From contig BPQB01000001.1 in the NCBI GenBank assembly GCA_019973155.2, positions 1,798,001 to 1,862,000 of the forward strand: a DNA stretch of 64,000 bases. The letters run 5' to 3'. Of the stretch, positions 23,101 to 34,681 are shown piece by piece. The notes below the pieces were generated by a model that worked only from the letters and a program-made list of their open reading frames with translations, ran no database searches and was not told where the DNA came from. The stretch's first letter is position 1. Each line of letters opens with the position of its first letter. The translations under genes were made by a program, and so were the position numbers. This stretch comes from Phanerochaete sordida (Eukaryota > Basidiomycota > Agaricomycetes > Polyporales > Phanerochaetaceae).

Positions 23101-25978
23101 TCAGTCCTCTGAGAGATATCGATATTCGAAGCGGAAGTCGCTCTTCTTCCTCTGGCACCACGAGCCTTCCCAATCGAAGTAGACGTACACGCCTTGCTCG
23201 TACTCTTCTGTGATTGCCTGGGGCTCAGAGTGCCGTTGGAACCATGTCAGGTACTTGACGTGGAAGCGCCATGATTGCCTCTTCAGCTCCTTTGCTGCAA
23301 GATACCTAAAAGTGGCATTCAGAATTGTTTCCAACAGAGTTGAGACGAGTCGTACTGTGGGTACGTGCCCGGGTGGAAGTAGAACACGTAGAAGAGCGTC
23401 TCGACATCCAGCTGCGAGAAGATGCCAGGCGTGCTGAGGATCGGGTTTGGCTGTTGAGGGTAGTATGACGGCGTCTGGAATGGATTCCGCGGCACGTAGT
23501 ACTTGGGCCTGAAGGCGGGCTCAGTGGCGTGTCACACAACCCAGCTCGAATACGCACTTCTCTGTGTCCTGCGGTTGCGGCATGCTCGAGTAGCTGCCCT
23601 CCAGGAGCTTGTGCACATGGTTGAGGTCAGACATCCGGTGCGGCGCTGCGCAGTCTGGTCAGCAGCGGGTGGTGCACATCACGCGAGGCGGCTCACCCTT
23701 CTGCTTCACGTTCTCAAACGACGTGACGAGGTCGGACAGCGAGCCCGGGAACGCATTCGTGCGCATCTGCTGCTGAGGGAGCATCTGCTGGGCCGCCGCG
23801 CTCGACGGGCGCGTGCCCATCTGCGACTGCTGGGAGGCGCCGATCATGCCGGGTGGCGGCTGGTCCACGCCTGGCGGGTACTGCGGCATGGCTTGTTGTT
23901 GTGTCTGCGAAGGTCCAGCTGATGCGGGCGACGAGCCGTTGGGGACGACACCTGGTGGCTGAGAAGGAGGGTACTGCGGCGGCTGGGTCGACAAAGGCGA
24001 CGGGCCTGGTGTTTGCGATGCTGCTGCCTGTTGGCTTGTGCCATTTGCGGGTGGCTGCGAATCTAGAGACTGCTGCGGGAGATAGCGGATAATAAGTACG
24101 GGTGGCACATTCGAGACACCGGCTTGCTCACCGGTATGCTCGATGAAGGACCTGTTGCTGAGGCGTCACCTGTGAATTGGCGTAAGGTTCACGACAAACG
24201 CAGCACGGCGATACGTCATAACGACGTACCGGATCTTGTGTGCTGTGGTGACGATGCCGCCAGCGGTATCGCCTCTGAAAGTGCTGGCGAGTCGTATGAC
24301 GAACTGTCTATAGGAGCCGCAGATGTTGATGCCGCCGAGGACATAACCGGACTCGTCAACGATGGATGCGTTAGACTTGGTGACACGGTGGCTGCCGTCG
24401 CGTCAGTCATTGTCGATGTAGCGGTAGATATTGATGGTGCTGTGGGCGCAGTAGGCTGTGTTGTCGACGTAGCGGTGCTCGCTGCCGGTGTTTGTGCTGG
24501 CGGATGCGATGGCGCTGCTCCTGATGAACCGACGCCGGCCGCTGCCGCCGCAGAGTATTTCACTGGCAGTGGTCGTGTCTGTGCCTTGGGTTCGCTCAGC
24601 CCTACTTTCAGTATGCTCGCCATCGGTTTCTGCTCGAAATTTGGTGGCGGTGGCGGTTTTGTTGCTATTGGAAAGGGTGAGTATATGCCACGTTATGTTA
24701 AGCTCGCAGACGCACTTTCTGATGCTATTGAAGGCTCTGCGGGCAACGTCAGCGCCATCCTTAACTCGAGGAATGAAGTATGTACTCCGTAACTGTAGCG
24801 TCGCTGTCGCCTTCTTGAGCACTGGGCTGCCGTCCCGTTTACTACTCGTGACACTCTCCTCATCCTGCTGCTGCTTCTTTGACGGTGTTCGAGGCGGCAG
24901 GTCTACCAGAGTCAGATACGCAAGGACTCGCGTGCGAGGAAGTCGTCGCTCACCTTCGCTGACGTCTTCCGACTCGTCGCTGTCTGCGTGATCGTCGTTG
25001 ACAAGGCCGAACTTCTCTTCCTCTTCGTCGAGGTTGAGCTCGTCATATATGCCCTCGTCTTCGTCGAATTCCTCCTCCTGCACCTGGCGTGAGCTCCAAT
25101 ATAAATGGCAGAGTAGCCGAGAGACGAACCGTATTACTTTCCACGAAATACGACACATCCTCCTTCAGATTGTTGACCTTGTCCGTCGACATCGTTCCAT
25201 TGTCAAGTAGTCGGAGGATGAGCTCGAGACGACCTATGTGCCATTTCCTCCGCTCGTTGAGTCGCTCTAGCTGCTCGAGGCGCTCTGCGACGGCCCCGCC
25301 ACGGTTCTTCTTCTTCACGCCTCCCTGGAGAGTCTCGATCTCCGCTTCTGCCGTCTCGACCTGCAGGAGAAGCTCTTCCACTTGTTGCTGGAGCCAGTGC
25401 GTTGTCTCCATCTTCTCTTGCTGTTTCGGATCCAGCTTAGCAGACTGGATGAGGCCTTCTTTCGAGAACGCTTTGGTCTTCATTTCCTTCTCGCAGGCTT
25501 TGAACTTCTCCATTTGCTGTGACATTGCGAAAGGCGCCATCGGTAAACATGAGTCCTGCACAAGTAGGTCCGTGAAAGCGCGACATCTACGCCTATGCCC
25601 TGAGGTGCAAGGGATACGAATGGCAAGGATAGTCGCGCTCTCCGCGAAGAGTAAGGGCGACATACCGTCTCGATCAGCCTACGGTTCTCTAGCAGTACCG
25701 TCTTGTCCTTGATGTCATTGCTCGCGACCCAAGTCTTGATCTGGTCGCGGAGCCGCTGCAGCTTCTTTATTTGCGTCTTGAGGTCTGTCTCGAGCTTCTC
25801 CTTCTGTGTCTGGTTTGTCGAAGCTTGCATCTTCTCGTATATGCTCTCGAAGAGCTCGACGCCCTCCGCGACCTTCTTGAGTGTCCGGTCGATCTCCGCT
25901 GTGTCGAGGCGTGAGTTGAGCATTCGAGGGGTGCAACGAAGGGCATGCAGACGCACTCTGTAGCTTTCGGGCCGCCAT
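23101..25978 (-). CDS. NOT3: CCR4-NOT complex subunit Not3/Not5
   Basis: Core subunit of the CCR4-NOT deadenylase complex, acting in mRNA decay and transcription control. The first exon MAARKLQ joins [20 protein letters not shown], and the N-terminal Not3 coiled coil continues through [58 protein letters not shown] and [21 protein letters not shown] long Ala/Ser/Thr- and Gln/Pro-rich middle, disordered, is coded from about 24620 down to 23700. The C-terminal NOT box reads [60 protein letters not shown] and [20 protein letters not shown], ending [11 protein letters not shown]. Several 50-60 base introns are needed. The gene is divergent from BEM1, sharing about 470 bases. Confidence 0.95.
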
Positions 25979-26447
25979 GGTGGACAGCAGTACAGGAGGG
26001 AGTGTTATTCACACAGGAGAGATGCAATTAGACGCGTAGTAACGCAGTGTGGCAGAGATGTTTGCTTTTGTTTGTCGTGCCTCAGCTGCAAGCGCCCATA
26101 GCTAAACCTGGGCGTCTGGACGGTGCGCTCCTTTGCGCTCCTGCGCGGCTGAACGATCCGACGACGCACCGGTGCATAGGAATTGGAGTATGGAAAGATG
26201 AAACGGTCTTCGGAAGAAGATGCTGACTGGCCGCGTTCTGCGCGAGGTTCGGTTGATCGTCTCGAGAGCAGCTGTTCAGTGTCGTATTGTTTTGGTGCGT
26301 GGGAAGATCAGTAAGCGCTTTATCTAGGCGGACCCTTGGCCTGGTTGAGAAACATGCACTCGACCTCACCCTTGGCCTGCGACGCCCCCCCTCACGCCTT
26401 CTTACGACAATCTACGTGTATATTCTGTCTAGTTGCATACCACCGCC
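25979..26447. promoter_or_regulatory. Divergent promoter of NOT3 and BEM1
   Basis: About 470 bases separate the two opposite start codons. No consensus TATA box stands out in either direction. The last 40 bases before BEM1 are pyrimidine-rich. Confidence 0.45.
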
Positions 26448-28482
26448 ATGAAGAGTCTTCGCAAGTCCCTTTCCAGTAACGGCCACAAGGAACAGCACAT
26501 ATCTAGCCCCTTACCTTCATCTCTCTCCAAGCCGCTCACCGCCATCCAACCCCCGAAGAAGGTCATACGAGCACTCCAAACGCACAAGGCGTCCGCACCA
26601 CAGGAGCTCGCTTTTGAGAAGGGGGACTTCTTCCATGTCGTGAACGAGGTCAACGGCGGCGAGTGGTACGAAGCCCATAACCCCGCTAGCGGAGCTAGGG
26701 GCCTTGTGCCGGCGGCGATGTTCGAAGAATTTCACAAAGGCGCACCCACGTACGTGACTACATCCATCTATCGCTCTCACGACGAGGTCGTTTGACCATG
26801 TGGACAGACCCAAGACACCTGCGATACCTCCCACCAATCGCCCAAATAGTCCGTCATCCTCAAAGAGCCAGACGTTCTACGCCGTCGTTCTCCACGATTT
26901 CGCCGCGGAGCGTGCGGATGAGCTAGAAGCCAAGGCCGGAGATGCAGTCACCGTGGTAGCGCAGTCCAACCGCGAGTGGTTCGTTGCAAAACCGATAGGC
27001 AAACTCGGCCGTCCCGGCCTTATCCCTGTGTCCTTCGTTGAGATTCGCGATCCAACCACAGGGCAAGCAGTGCAGGACATCAATGTCCTCATTGACGGCG
27101 GAGCACTACCTGCTGTGGAGGAATGGAAACGCCAAATCATGACCTACAAGGCAAACAGCATCTCTCTAGGCGTCCTGGACGATGCCGCCACTCCACAAAC
27201 AGCCTCGTTCGCTTCGGCGGGCAAGAGGCTTACGTCTGGGAAAGAACCTGCTGTCCGTGTACAGGCCCCAACGCCGTCCCACAACCACCTGCCCCATCAC
27301 CAGCATTCTCCCAGCGTCGCACATTCCTCCTATTCTGATCTTCTCCCAGAGGGTATCCTCATCTCGGCAGAAGTCACACTTTTCCACTACGAGTCCGATG
27401 AATATTGGTTCCGCGTAACCGCGCTGTATCAGCCATATGGACAAGACACCCTCCCACCATCCCAGCAGCTTGTTCTGTTCCGGTCGTACAACGACTTTTA
27501 TGACTTCCAGGTACAACTCCTAGACACCTTCCCACATGAAGCAGGGCGCGACGGCGCAGATCGCATCTTGCCCTACATGCCTGGACCCGTCCCTCACGTT
27601 GACGCCGAGATCTCTGCAACTCGCCGACAGGAGCTTGACGAGTACCTGCACCTTTTGGCTTCGCTGCGTTTCTCGGCTAGACATGTCCTCGAACACCGTC
27701 TGATACGAGAGTTCCTTGCATTGAAGCCTGGAGACGTCAGTCAAGATTTCGAGCCGCAGTACGACGAGATTGAGGCCCTTCCGCCCCCTAGCGACCGACC
27801 GGGAACGCGTGGCTCTGACTACGGAGTCGAAGAGAGGTTCTCCCAACTTCGCATGTCCAATGGACCGGACTCAGGGTACGAGGAGAACGACACTCTCGGG
27901 AGAAGCTACGACGGTGGCAACCTGGAGTACGTTTCGAAGGTGTATCCCGCCTCACGCGACAGAGCTGGCTCGAACGCGTCGATGCTGAGCAGACACGCGT
28001 CAAATGGCGTCTCGATGGTACACTCGCGATCCAGCTCGCGTGCGAATTCGCGGATCGACGTGCACGATGTTGGACGAAGTCACTCTCCTCTGGAGATTGA
28101 TGCGTATCGTGCAAACAGCTATTCACGCTCATCTCTGGCTTCCTCCTCTCACGATCCATCCCCCGTGCGCTCTTCCCACGCGCCATCCATCACCGCATCT
28201 GCGTCGAGTCGTTCGCGGGCGAACACACCCTCGATATCTGCGTCTGTGCCGCAGACCGCATTTGTCAAAATCAAGATCTATGACCAGGACGAGACGGTTG
28301 CCATCCGCGTCCACCCTCGAGTTACGCACGCGCAGCTGCTGGACAAGGTGCAGGCGCGCCTGGGACGTTCCCCCAGCCTACGATACCGTGACGACATGAA
28401 CAACGACTTCTACATCGAGACCGACGAGGACCTACGGGCATGGATGGATAGCTCAGAACGACACGTTCTATGGGCGGAGTAA
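26448..28482 (+). CDS. BEM1: Cell-polarity scaffold Bem1/Scd2
   Basis: Bem1 links the Cdc42 exchange factor (Cdc24) and PAK kinases at sites of polarised growth. Two exons (26448-26749, 26808-28482) encode 658 residues. SH3-1 lies at about residues 39-96 (VIRALQTHKASAPQELAFEK to GLVPAAMFEE) and SH3-2 at about 125-184 (FYAVVLHDFAAERADELEAK to GLIPVSFVEI). A PX domain follows at about 285-400 (ISAEVTLFHYESDEYWFRVT, LVLFRSYNDFYDFQ, RILPYMPGP). A Ser-rich linker leads to a C-terminal PB1 domain at about 583-658 (FVKIKIYDQDETVAIRVHPR, DMNNDFYIETDEDLRAWMDS). All four domains in this order define the family. An in-frame Met five codons upstream (26433) is an alternative start. Confidence 0.97.
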
Positions 28483-28930
28483 CTTCTTTTTGGTTTATCG
28501 TCTTCTTTCTCGTCCGTCGGACTGTATGTCATGGACAGCGTCGTATTTTATTACCTTGCTGCAGTTCGTTCTTCAGATGTAATAACTTGTTGTGTTATTC
28601 ACGATGGAAACTCTCCTCCATATGTGGAGCCTCTGTACACCTCTCTCGCACCCTGTATCATTTTAGATACCCTCAATTCAAAGTACGTTACCTGTAATCG
28701 TAGCGGCTCTTGTGATGTCGTCGGGCACATCGGCGCCTGTGCCGCAGGTCCCGTTTTTCGGGGACGAGCGTGCACGGCAGAGGCAATTGCCGCCAGACAC
28801 CGCGTTCCCAACCTCGTTGTGTCCACGGACAACAATAACCCAGTCTCCTCACACCCTCGCCATGCCCAAGGATTTATCTATATTCTCGAAAGTATCTTGG
28901 TTCTCTTAAACTGCTAGTATATCTCTCCCG
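28483..28930. other. Intergenic, BEM1 3' region and next promoter
   Basis: About 450 AT-richer bases between co-directional genes. No RNA gene, repeat or TATA consensus is evident. A run of short frames on both strands is not supported. Confidence 0.5.
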
Positions 28931-31900
28931 ATGGCGACAGAGCGCACTCCGTCGCTTGGCAACTTGTTACTTGAAGCTAGCACCTCCGACGCCACTTTAC
29001 GGGATTTGTTACGCGTACCGCGAGGCACGAACGCACATGATGGAACGGAAGCGACCCACGATGCAGCCCCTAGGAGCCCTCGGACTCCTGGAGAGGAAGA
29101 AACGTTGGAATGGCACGAGGTCATAGAGCTGCAGGCTTTCAGCGAGCGGAAGACGTGGATTGAGGAGAAGATCAAGGTGCGTGAAACGCGTTGCATTCCA
29201 GATACGTCCTACCATAACAGAACCAGTTTCTGGAGCAACTGCCTCCGATACAGGTCTTTGTCGGGCTCGATGCTGTTCGAGAGTCTGCCTTGGAGGTCCC
29301 TGGCCTTCCCACACGAGAGCAGCTCCAAGCATGGCTCGAGGAACACGACCGTATCGAGAAGGAGACCGAGATATTTGACCGCGGAGAGTTGCAGAAGCTA
29401 AAGAAGTTCACGAAAGGTGCGTCCTACAAGTTCACTCCGTAGTATCTCGCTCAAAGCGCATGCTCGTCAAAGCGGCTGCCTCCAGGAACCTATCGCCAGC
29501 AGACACAGACCTCATAGAGATCACCTTGACGACAATTTACACTCTCGACAAGCTGATACACCTCCTCCGCGATCGCTCAGATAACCTTGAGTTGCTGGGT
29601 ATCAGGCTTACATGGGAAGAGAAGCGCAGGGCGGCGTGGACGGAGGTGCGAAATGTCACCACAGAGCTGCAACAGTTCCTGGAAACGCGGGCGCGATGGT
29701 CACCAACAGTGTACGAACGCGACGAGCAGGAGGAACTGGATTCCCCCGTGACGCCATCCAGCGAGCGACTTATGCTTCCGCTCCCCCAGCCGTCACTGCG
29801 TCGGCGCGGTTCCGCAGTCTCCCTCGCCTCAGCCGCCTCGGACACTATCGCACCAAGTCTCGGCCTCTCTCGCCATGAACGCTTCAGGATTGCGGAGATC
29901 TTGTCTCGAGACGCGGCTCTCTTTGCCAGCCGCGTTTCATCCCTGCGCCATTCGAAGATTGCTGCCGCTGGTAAGGCGCTGGACAAGCTCATCGACCAGA
30001 GCCGAAAACCTGTACCAGATGAGCTTCTAGATGAGCAGGATCAGCTAGAGAACAAGGGGATTAACGAGATGGAAGATATCGGCAAGTTCGTCATGCACGT
30101 AGTGTCCCAGTGGAAGAAGTAAGCCTGATTTTACCTAGTCGAAGGGCGAGACTGATGCGTGTGTAGGGCTGACGACATCTACGTTGAGACTGTCAAAGAC
30201 AAGAACGCCGTACAGACCTTACTGGAGGAGATAGAGATGGCCAAGCTTCGACATCCCGTTGCACGTCAGGACGTTCTCTTCTCCGGCCGCCTGGCTGCTG
30301 TCGTGAAGCGTCTTGAGATGCGAGGTAACCCAGCGAAGTCTATCAGTCTCCTCCCCCGGCCGAAGCACCCTTTATTTCCGGAGCAGGAGGCAGCAAACTT
30401 CGGGATCGCCAAGATGCTCGGAGAGGAGATCGACTCGGCTCAATATCACGTCCGAGAAGCAGAGGCCGCAGCCAAGGAGTATCATACCAGGGCGGAAGCC
30501 GTCAAAAAGGTCGAACTGCTATGCCGGACCGCGTTTAATCGTACCACTGAGCTTCGGTCCTTGGCCACTCGCCTCGCGACTGGAGTCGATTCGGGAGAAC
30601 AACATGGCCAACCACCTAGCCTTGACAGCGAGGCATGCTTGCAGATGGCTAGCCACGCGGGTTTCCTCGCTCATCTTCCCGAAACTGTCGAACGCATAAA
30701 CGAGCTCGAGGCGGAAACTGGTGCCTTGCTCCTGGACGCTGAACGGGCTTTGTCGGACCTGCACTTCCCCAACATCAGTGAGGATTTCGTGGAGGAGTCA
30801 ACTGATACCGTCGACGAACTTGCGACCGCACGAGCTTCGGCTGTTGCCAGCCGCGATACGACTCTTGCCAAAGTGGAAGCCTTGACTCGGGTTCGGCGTG
30901 TCTGGGCGTCGATGGCGGATATCTTTGACCGGCTGAACGGCCTACGAGAGGATATCGCGGAGTCGATCAGGCGGCATGCCTGGGAGTCGGATAGCGAAGG
31001 GGATGCGGCGCTGCTCACACCGGAAAGTCCCGCTTCTGTCCTGCCGTCCACTGACACTGCATCGTTAGAGGTCTCGGAGCGACTGGATCAGCTCACTTCT
31101 GCGCTGAATGAAGATGTTGTCGCACCGTTGGATGCGCTATCTCCGTCTCTGGGGCACTCGCTGCGCGAATATCTGTCGGGCTGCGCTTCCGGCCTCCAGG
31201 CAGCGCTGGAGGACGCGCGCCGCATGGCGCTTACCCTATCTGCCGTGCAGCAACAATCGTCGGAAATGGCGGCAGTACGTGACGAGTTCAACGCTCTACA
31301 GCTTCGTGTCGAAGAGTTCAAGGCGCGATGCGAAACCGAAGCTGAGAAGGTGATCACTGGGACGCTTGATGACGAACAGATCAATGCCAGCTTCACGGAC
31401 CTCGTCGCCAACGTCTCCCAGCTTCGCTCGGATGCCCAGTCCTCACAGGAGTCGCTGGCGCGCCGCATACCCTTCATCTCACCTTCCTCCAAGACCTCCT
31501 CTGGCACATCTTTCGTCCCCACCCACCACAAGCGTTTCTCCGTATCCTCAGGGCTTAGCCTCGACATCATCCGCCAAGCCACCTTTGCGGGTCTGCCTAT
31601 AGACCTCGCAGCCCTGGATCGATCTGTCCGTGCCGATTGCAACAGATTCAGCATCTTACTCGCGGGCGAAATCGAAAGTCTATCTCAATCCAGAGATTAT
31701 TTCCGACTCTGCGAACTCGCGAGGAAGGTCGATCTTCAAGCCAAGTCGTTTTCTGCGTCCCTTCTCCGTGCCATTGGGAACACCGAAGCCCTGCAGTTGA
31801 CAGTCGATGAAGCTGCAGAAAGGAGTATGTCACTTGATCAGCTCGCAAGCTTATCGGAACAACTCGACAGTATAGCGAAGACTCACGCGTCTGGGATTGC

Positions 31901-34313
31901 CTTGGCCTGTCATACCTTACGCGACCTTCTGGATCAACTCGACGCTGGTTCGGCTGGTCTTGATCGCGCGTCCAGTAATGCTTTGACCTCAGCGCGAAGG
32001 CGGGCAGTCGAAGAGGCCCAGCAGCAGGCACAGATGTGGCAGGAGAGCGTAGAAGTCCTTTCGGAGCGCCTATCCGATCTGAGGCAGCTGGAACAAATGC
32101 GCCTCGGAGAGGAGGAGCGCGTCAGGGAGGAGGAGGAACGCTTGCGATTAGAAAGCGAGGCGAGAGCTGAGGAAGAGCGCCTAGAGGCCCAAAGACAATT
32201 TGCTGCCGAAGCGAAGGCTCGAGCACTGGCGGAAGAGGCGCAGCGGCAGCGGCAGGAAGCTGCAACACGTGAACAAGAACGATTGGCATTCGAGGCTGCA
32301 GAAGCCGAACGTCGCGGGGCAGCGGAACGACAGGTGATATGTCTTGACGAAGGTGCGCTCGTATATAAGGCTTTAGAGCGTGACTTCGCTTACAAGCATT
32401 CCTCAGACGTCTTCGGAATGGATGGCTTGCCGAACGCGGGATCGATAATGTCGACAGAACTATCCGATCTACATAGCCTTATCAAAGGTCTTAAAAGACG
32501 GCTGCGTGCCATCAATATCGCCGCAGTCATCCAACCTGATCAACGAGGCACGACGTCGCTTCCTACTGAGGAGCAGGCCACCAAGTTAGAAAGGACCTTC
32601 GCGGCTCTCCTCGATGAAGCCAACACGTTACCCGACTCCATACCTGAGTCTGACGCGATCGACGCTGAGTTGCAGTCATTGCGATCCGAGATACTCGTCG
32701 CCTCAGATCAACTCCGAATGGTACACCTCTTGTCGAGCCTGATGGCTTCCATTCAACGCTGCGACGACTCTCTCAGCGACCTTCTGGAACATATCGATAG
32801 TTTCCCGGCGCCACCGACAGGACCGTTGTCGTCATCTCACCAGTCAGATACGAGGCTTCCACCTGAGGAGCAACTATCGACACGCCTTTCCTTCACCCGG
32901 AGCTTAGTCGACCACATGGAATCACGTGCTTCTGAGCTTTCTGGAGACACTCGGGCTATGGTTGAGAAGGAGCGAATCTCGCAAACCTGGGACGAGCTTC
33001 GGGCAATGGCGCTGGATCGCATCAGCGAAACGAAGTCTCGCCCACCCAGCGTGATCAGCAATGGTCGTATAAGCAGAACTGCGACAACACCGAACCCCGT
33101 ATCTGGGCCTCCTAAACGAATCCTCGCCGGAAGACATTCCACCTCTGGGTCTATGTCAGCGCCGAAGTTCCTCGCGCCTCCGCCGCCAAAGGCTAAACGA
33201 TCCGTCTCCGGACACTCAACCAGCAGTAATCACAGTAGAGCCTCCAGCAGAGCTTCCAACATCTCGACGTCCCGTTCAGTTTCAGGGCCTGTATCCATAC
33301 CCGTTATCAACAATTCAAGATTGTATACCCCAACTTTCGCTTCCCGTCAACGCTCTGCCAGCGTCGCGTCGAATGGCTCTACAGCCACCGAACATCAACG
33401 CAGCACTTCTACGCTCCCTACGCTCCCAGGAACCCCACAGTCCTTCACGCCACGACCACGGTCAGGCACGAACCAGAATATGCCCGGACGAACTGCCTCA
33501 CCTGCCCCTTCGGAGATGTCGCGTTCACGATCTAGCCTCAGCATGTCTCGCTCATCCGTAGGATCTACTTCTAAGTCTTCATGGTCCCGCGCTCCTCGAC
33601 AATCTTTCCCTCATGTACCAAAGTCGCCGCCCGGCCCGAAGCCGCCCGCCAAGGAGAAGACACCCTATGTGCCAAACCCGAAGAACAAGCTTGACGTTGC
33701 GGTCGGAGACGTACTCAACAAACTCCCCGTTAACATCAACGTGGAGGTCGTGGCGGAAACCTGGAAGGACCAGAGCGGTAAATATTGGATTGGAGACGAC
33801 GACCCCAAGCTGTGTTTTTGCAGAATCCTCCGGTCCCAGACAGTCATGGTCCGCGTCGGTGGCGGGTGGACTGAGCTTTCGAAGTACGTGCATCATTTCG
33901 CAGTCTCATGGAACTGCTACTGATAATATTATAGATTTATCAAGGAACATTTCGCTGATGCATTCCGACTTGTACCAGATTCTCCTCGACGGCCCGTTCC
34001 TTCTGCTGAGGAAAAGTGGATTAGCTCAGCGACCCTGCAGCAACAGTCCATCCAGGAAATTCTCAATACTCCGCCATCGCATCCCCGAACGCCCGAGCCG
34101 AGTAGCTCGTACATACCTTCATTTGCCTTATCTACGCCTGGAACCAGCCCGAAATCCACGAAGAGCTCGTCTCCGGGATCACCGCTGCAGCCCATACAGT
34201 TCATTAGACGCGCCGACCGCGACTCACCGCTCCTACGAGCCGACACTCCGACCAGGCCGCCGCGACCGACCAGCGTAGCAAATACCCCTAAGCCACCCGT
34301 ATGGAGACCCTAA
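28931..34313 (+). CDS. Large coiled-coil protein with GAS2-related (GAR) microtubule-binding domain, Kar9-like
   Basis: One of the longest genes in the window, about 1,720 residues. Exon 1 (28931-29176) reads MATERTPSLGNLLLEASTSD. Later exons include QLPPIQVFVGLDAVRESALE and SPADTDLIEITLTTIYTLDK. One huge exon runs from 30165 to 33882, mostly helical with heptad-like Leu/Glu/Ala patterns. A charged single-helix stretch rich in Arg/Glu lies at about 32070-32330 (RVREEEERLRLESEARAEEE). Towards the C-terminus a Ser/Pro-rich linker precedes a GAS2-like domain: KLDVAVGDVLNKLPVNINVE, WKDQSGKYWIGDDDPKLCFC, ILRSQTVMVRVGGGWTELSK and, after an intron, FIKEHFADAFRL. GAS2 domains bind microtubules. The overall layout suggests a spindle-orientation or cortical linker protein like fungal Kar9, which is inference. 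The stop is at 34311-34313. Confidence 0.8.
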
Positions 34314-34681
34314 CTTTTCCTTGCTATATTCCGTGTGTTCCCTCGCTTTGTCTTGCTTTGTTGATCGCCTTTCGTTGCCAGTGCATCCATCACCTATTGA
34401 GGACATATCTGTTTGTGGACCCTAGGCTCGGGACAAGAATCCGTTGCGATTGCTCCCTTCTAATATATTCAAATGTATCCCTTTACTGTCGTACAACATT
34501 TCCAGGTTATCTTCCGCTGATCCACTCCCGGCTTTCGACCAGAAAGCGTGACTTCTGTTTGCATGTTACCACTTTGACAGGCGTGACGCTCCTCCTGCCC
34601 TCTTTCCTCCTGCGCTCACTCTCCCGCTGTAGTCACTACTCTGGCTCTGCAATCTACATATACCCTTCCCCGTTGCTCGTC
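34314..34681. other. Intergenic before HEI10
   Basis: About 370 AT-rich bases. A 204-residue frame beginning at 34301 runs through here and into HEI10 exon 1 in another frame. It lacks motifs and is not taken as a gene. Confidence 0.5.

Noticed and set aside
24124..24792. A 222-residue plus-strand frame rich in Ala, Asp and Val
   Set aside because: Antisense to the Ala/Ser/Thr-rich linker of NOT3. Low complexity explains both frames being open.
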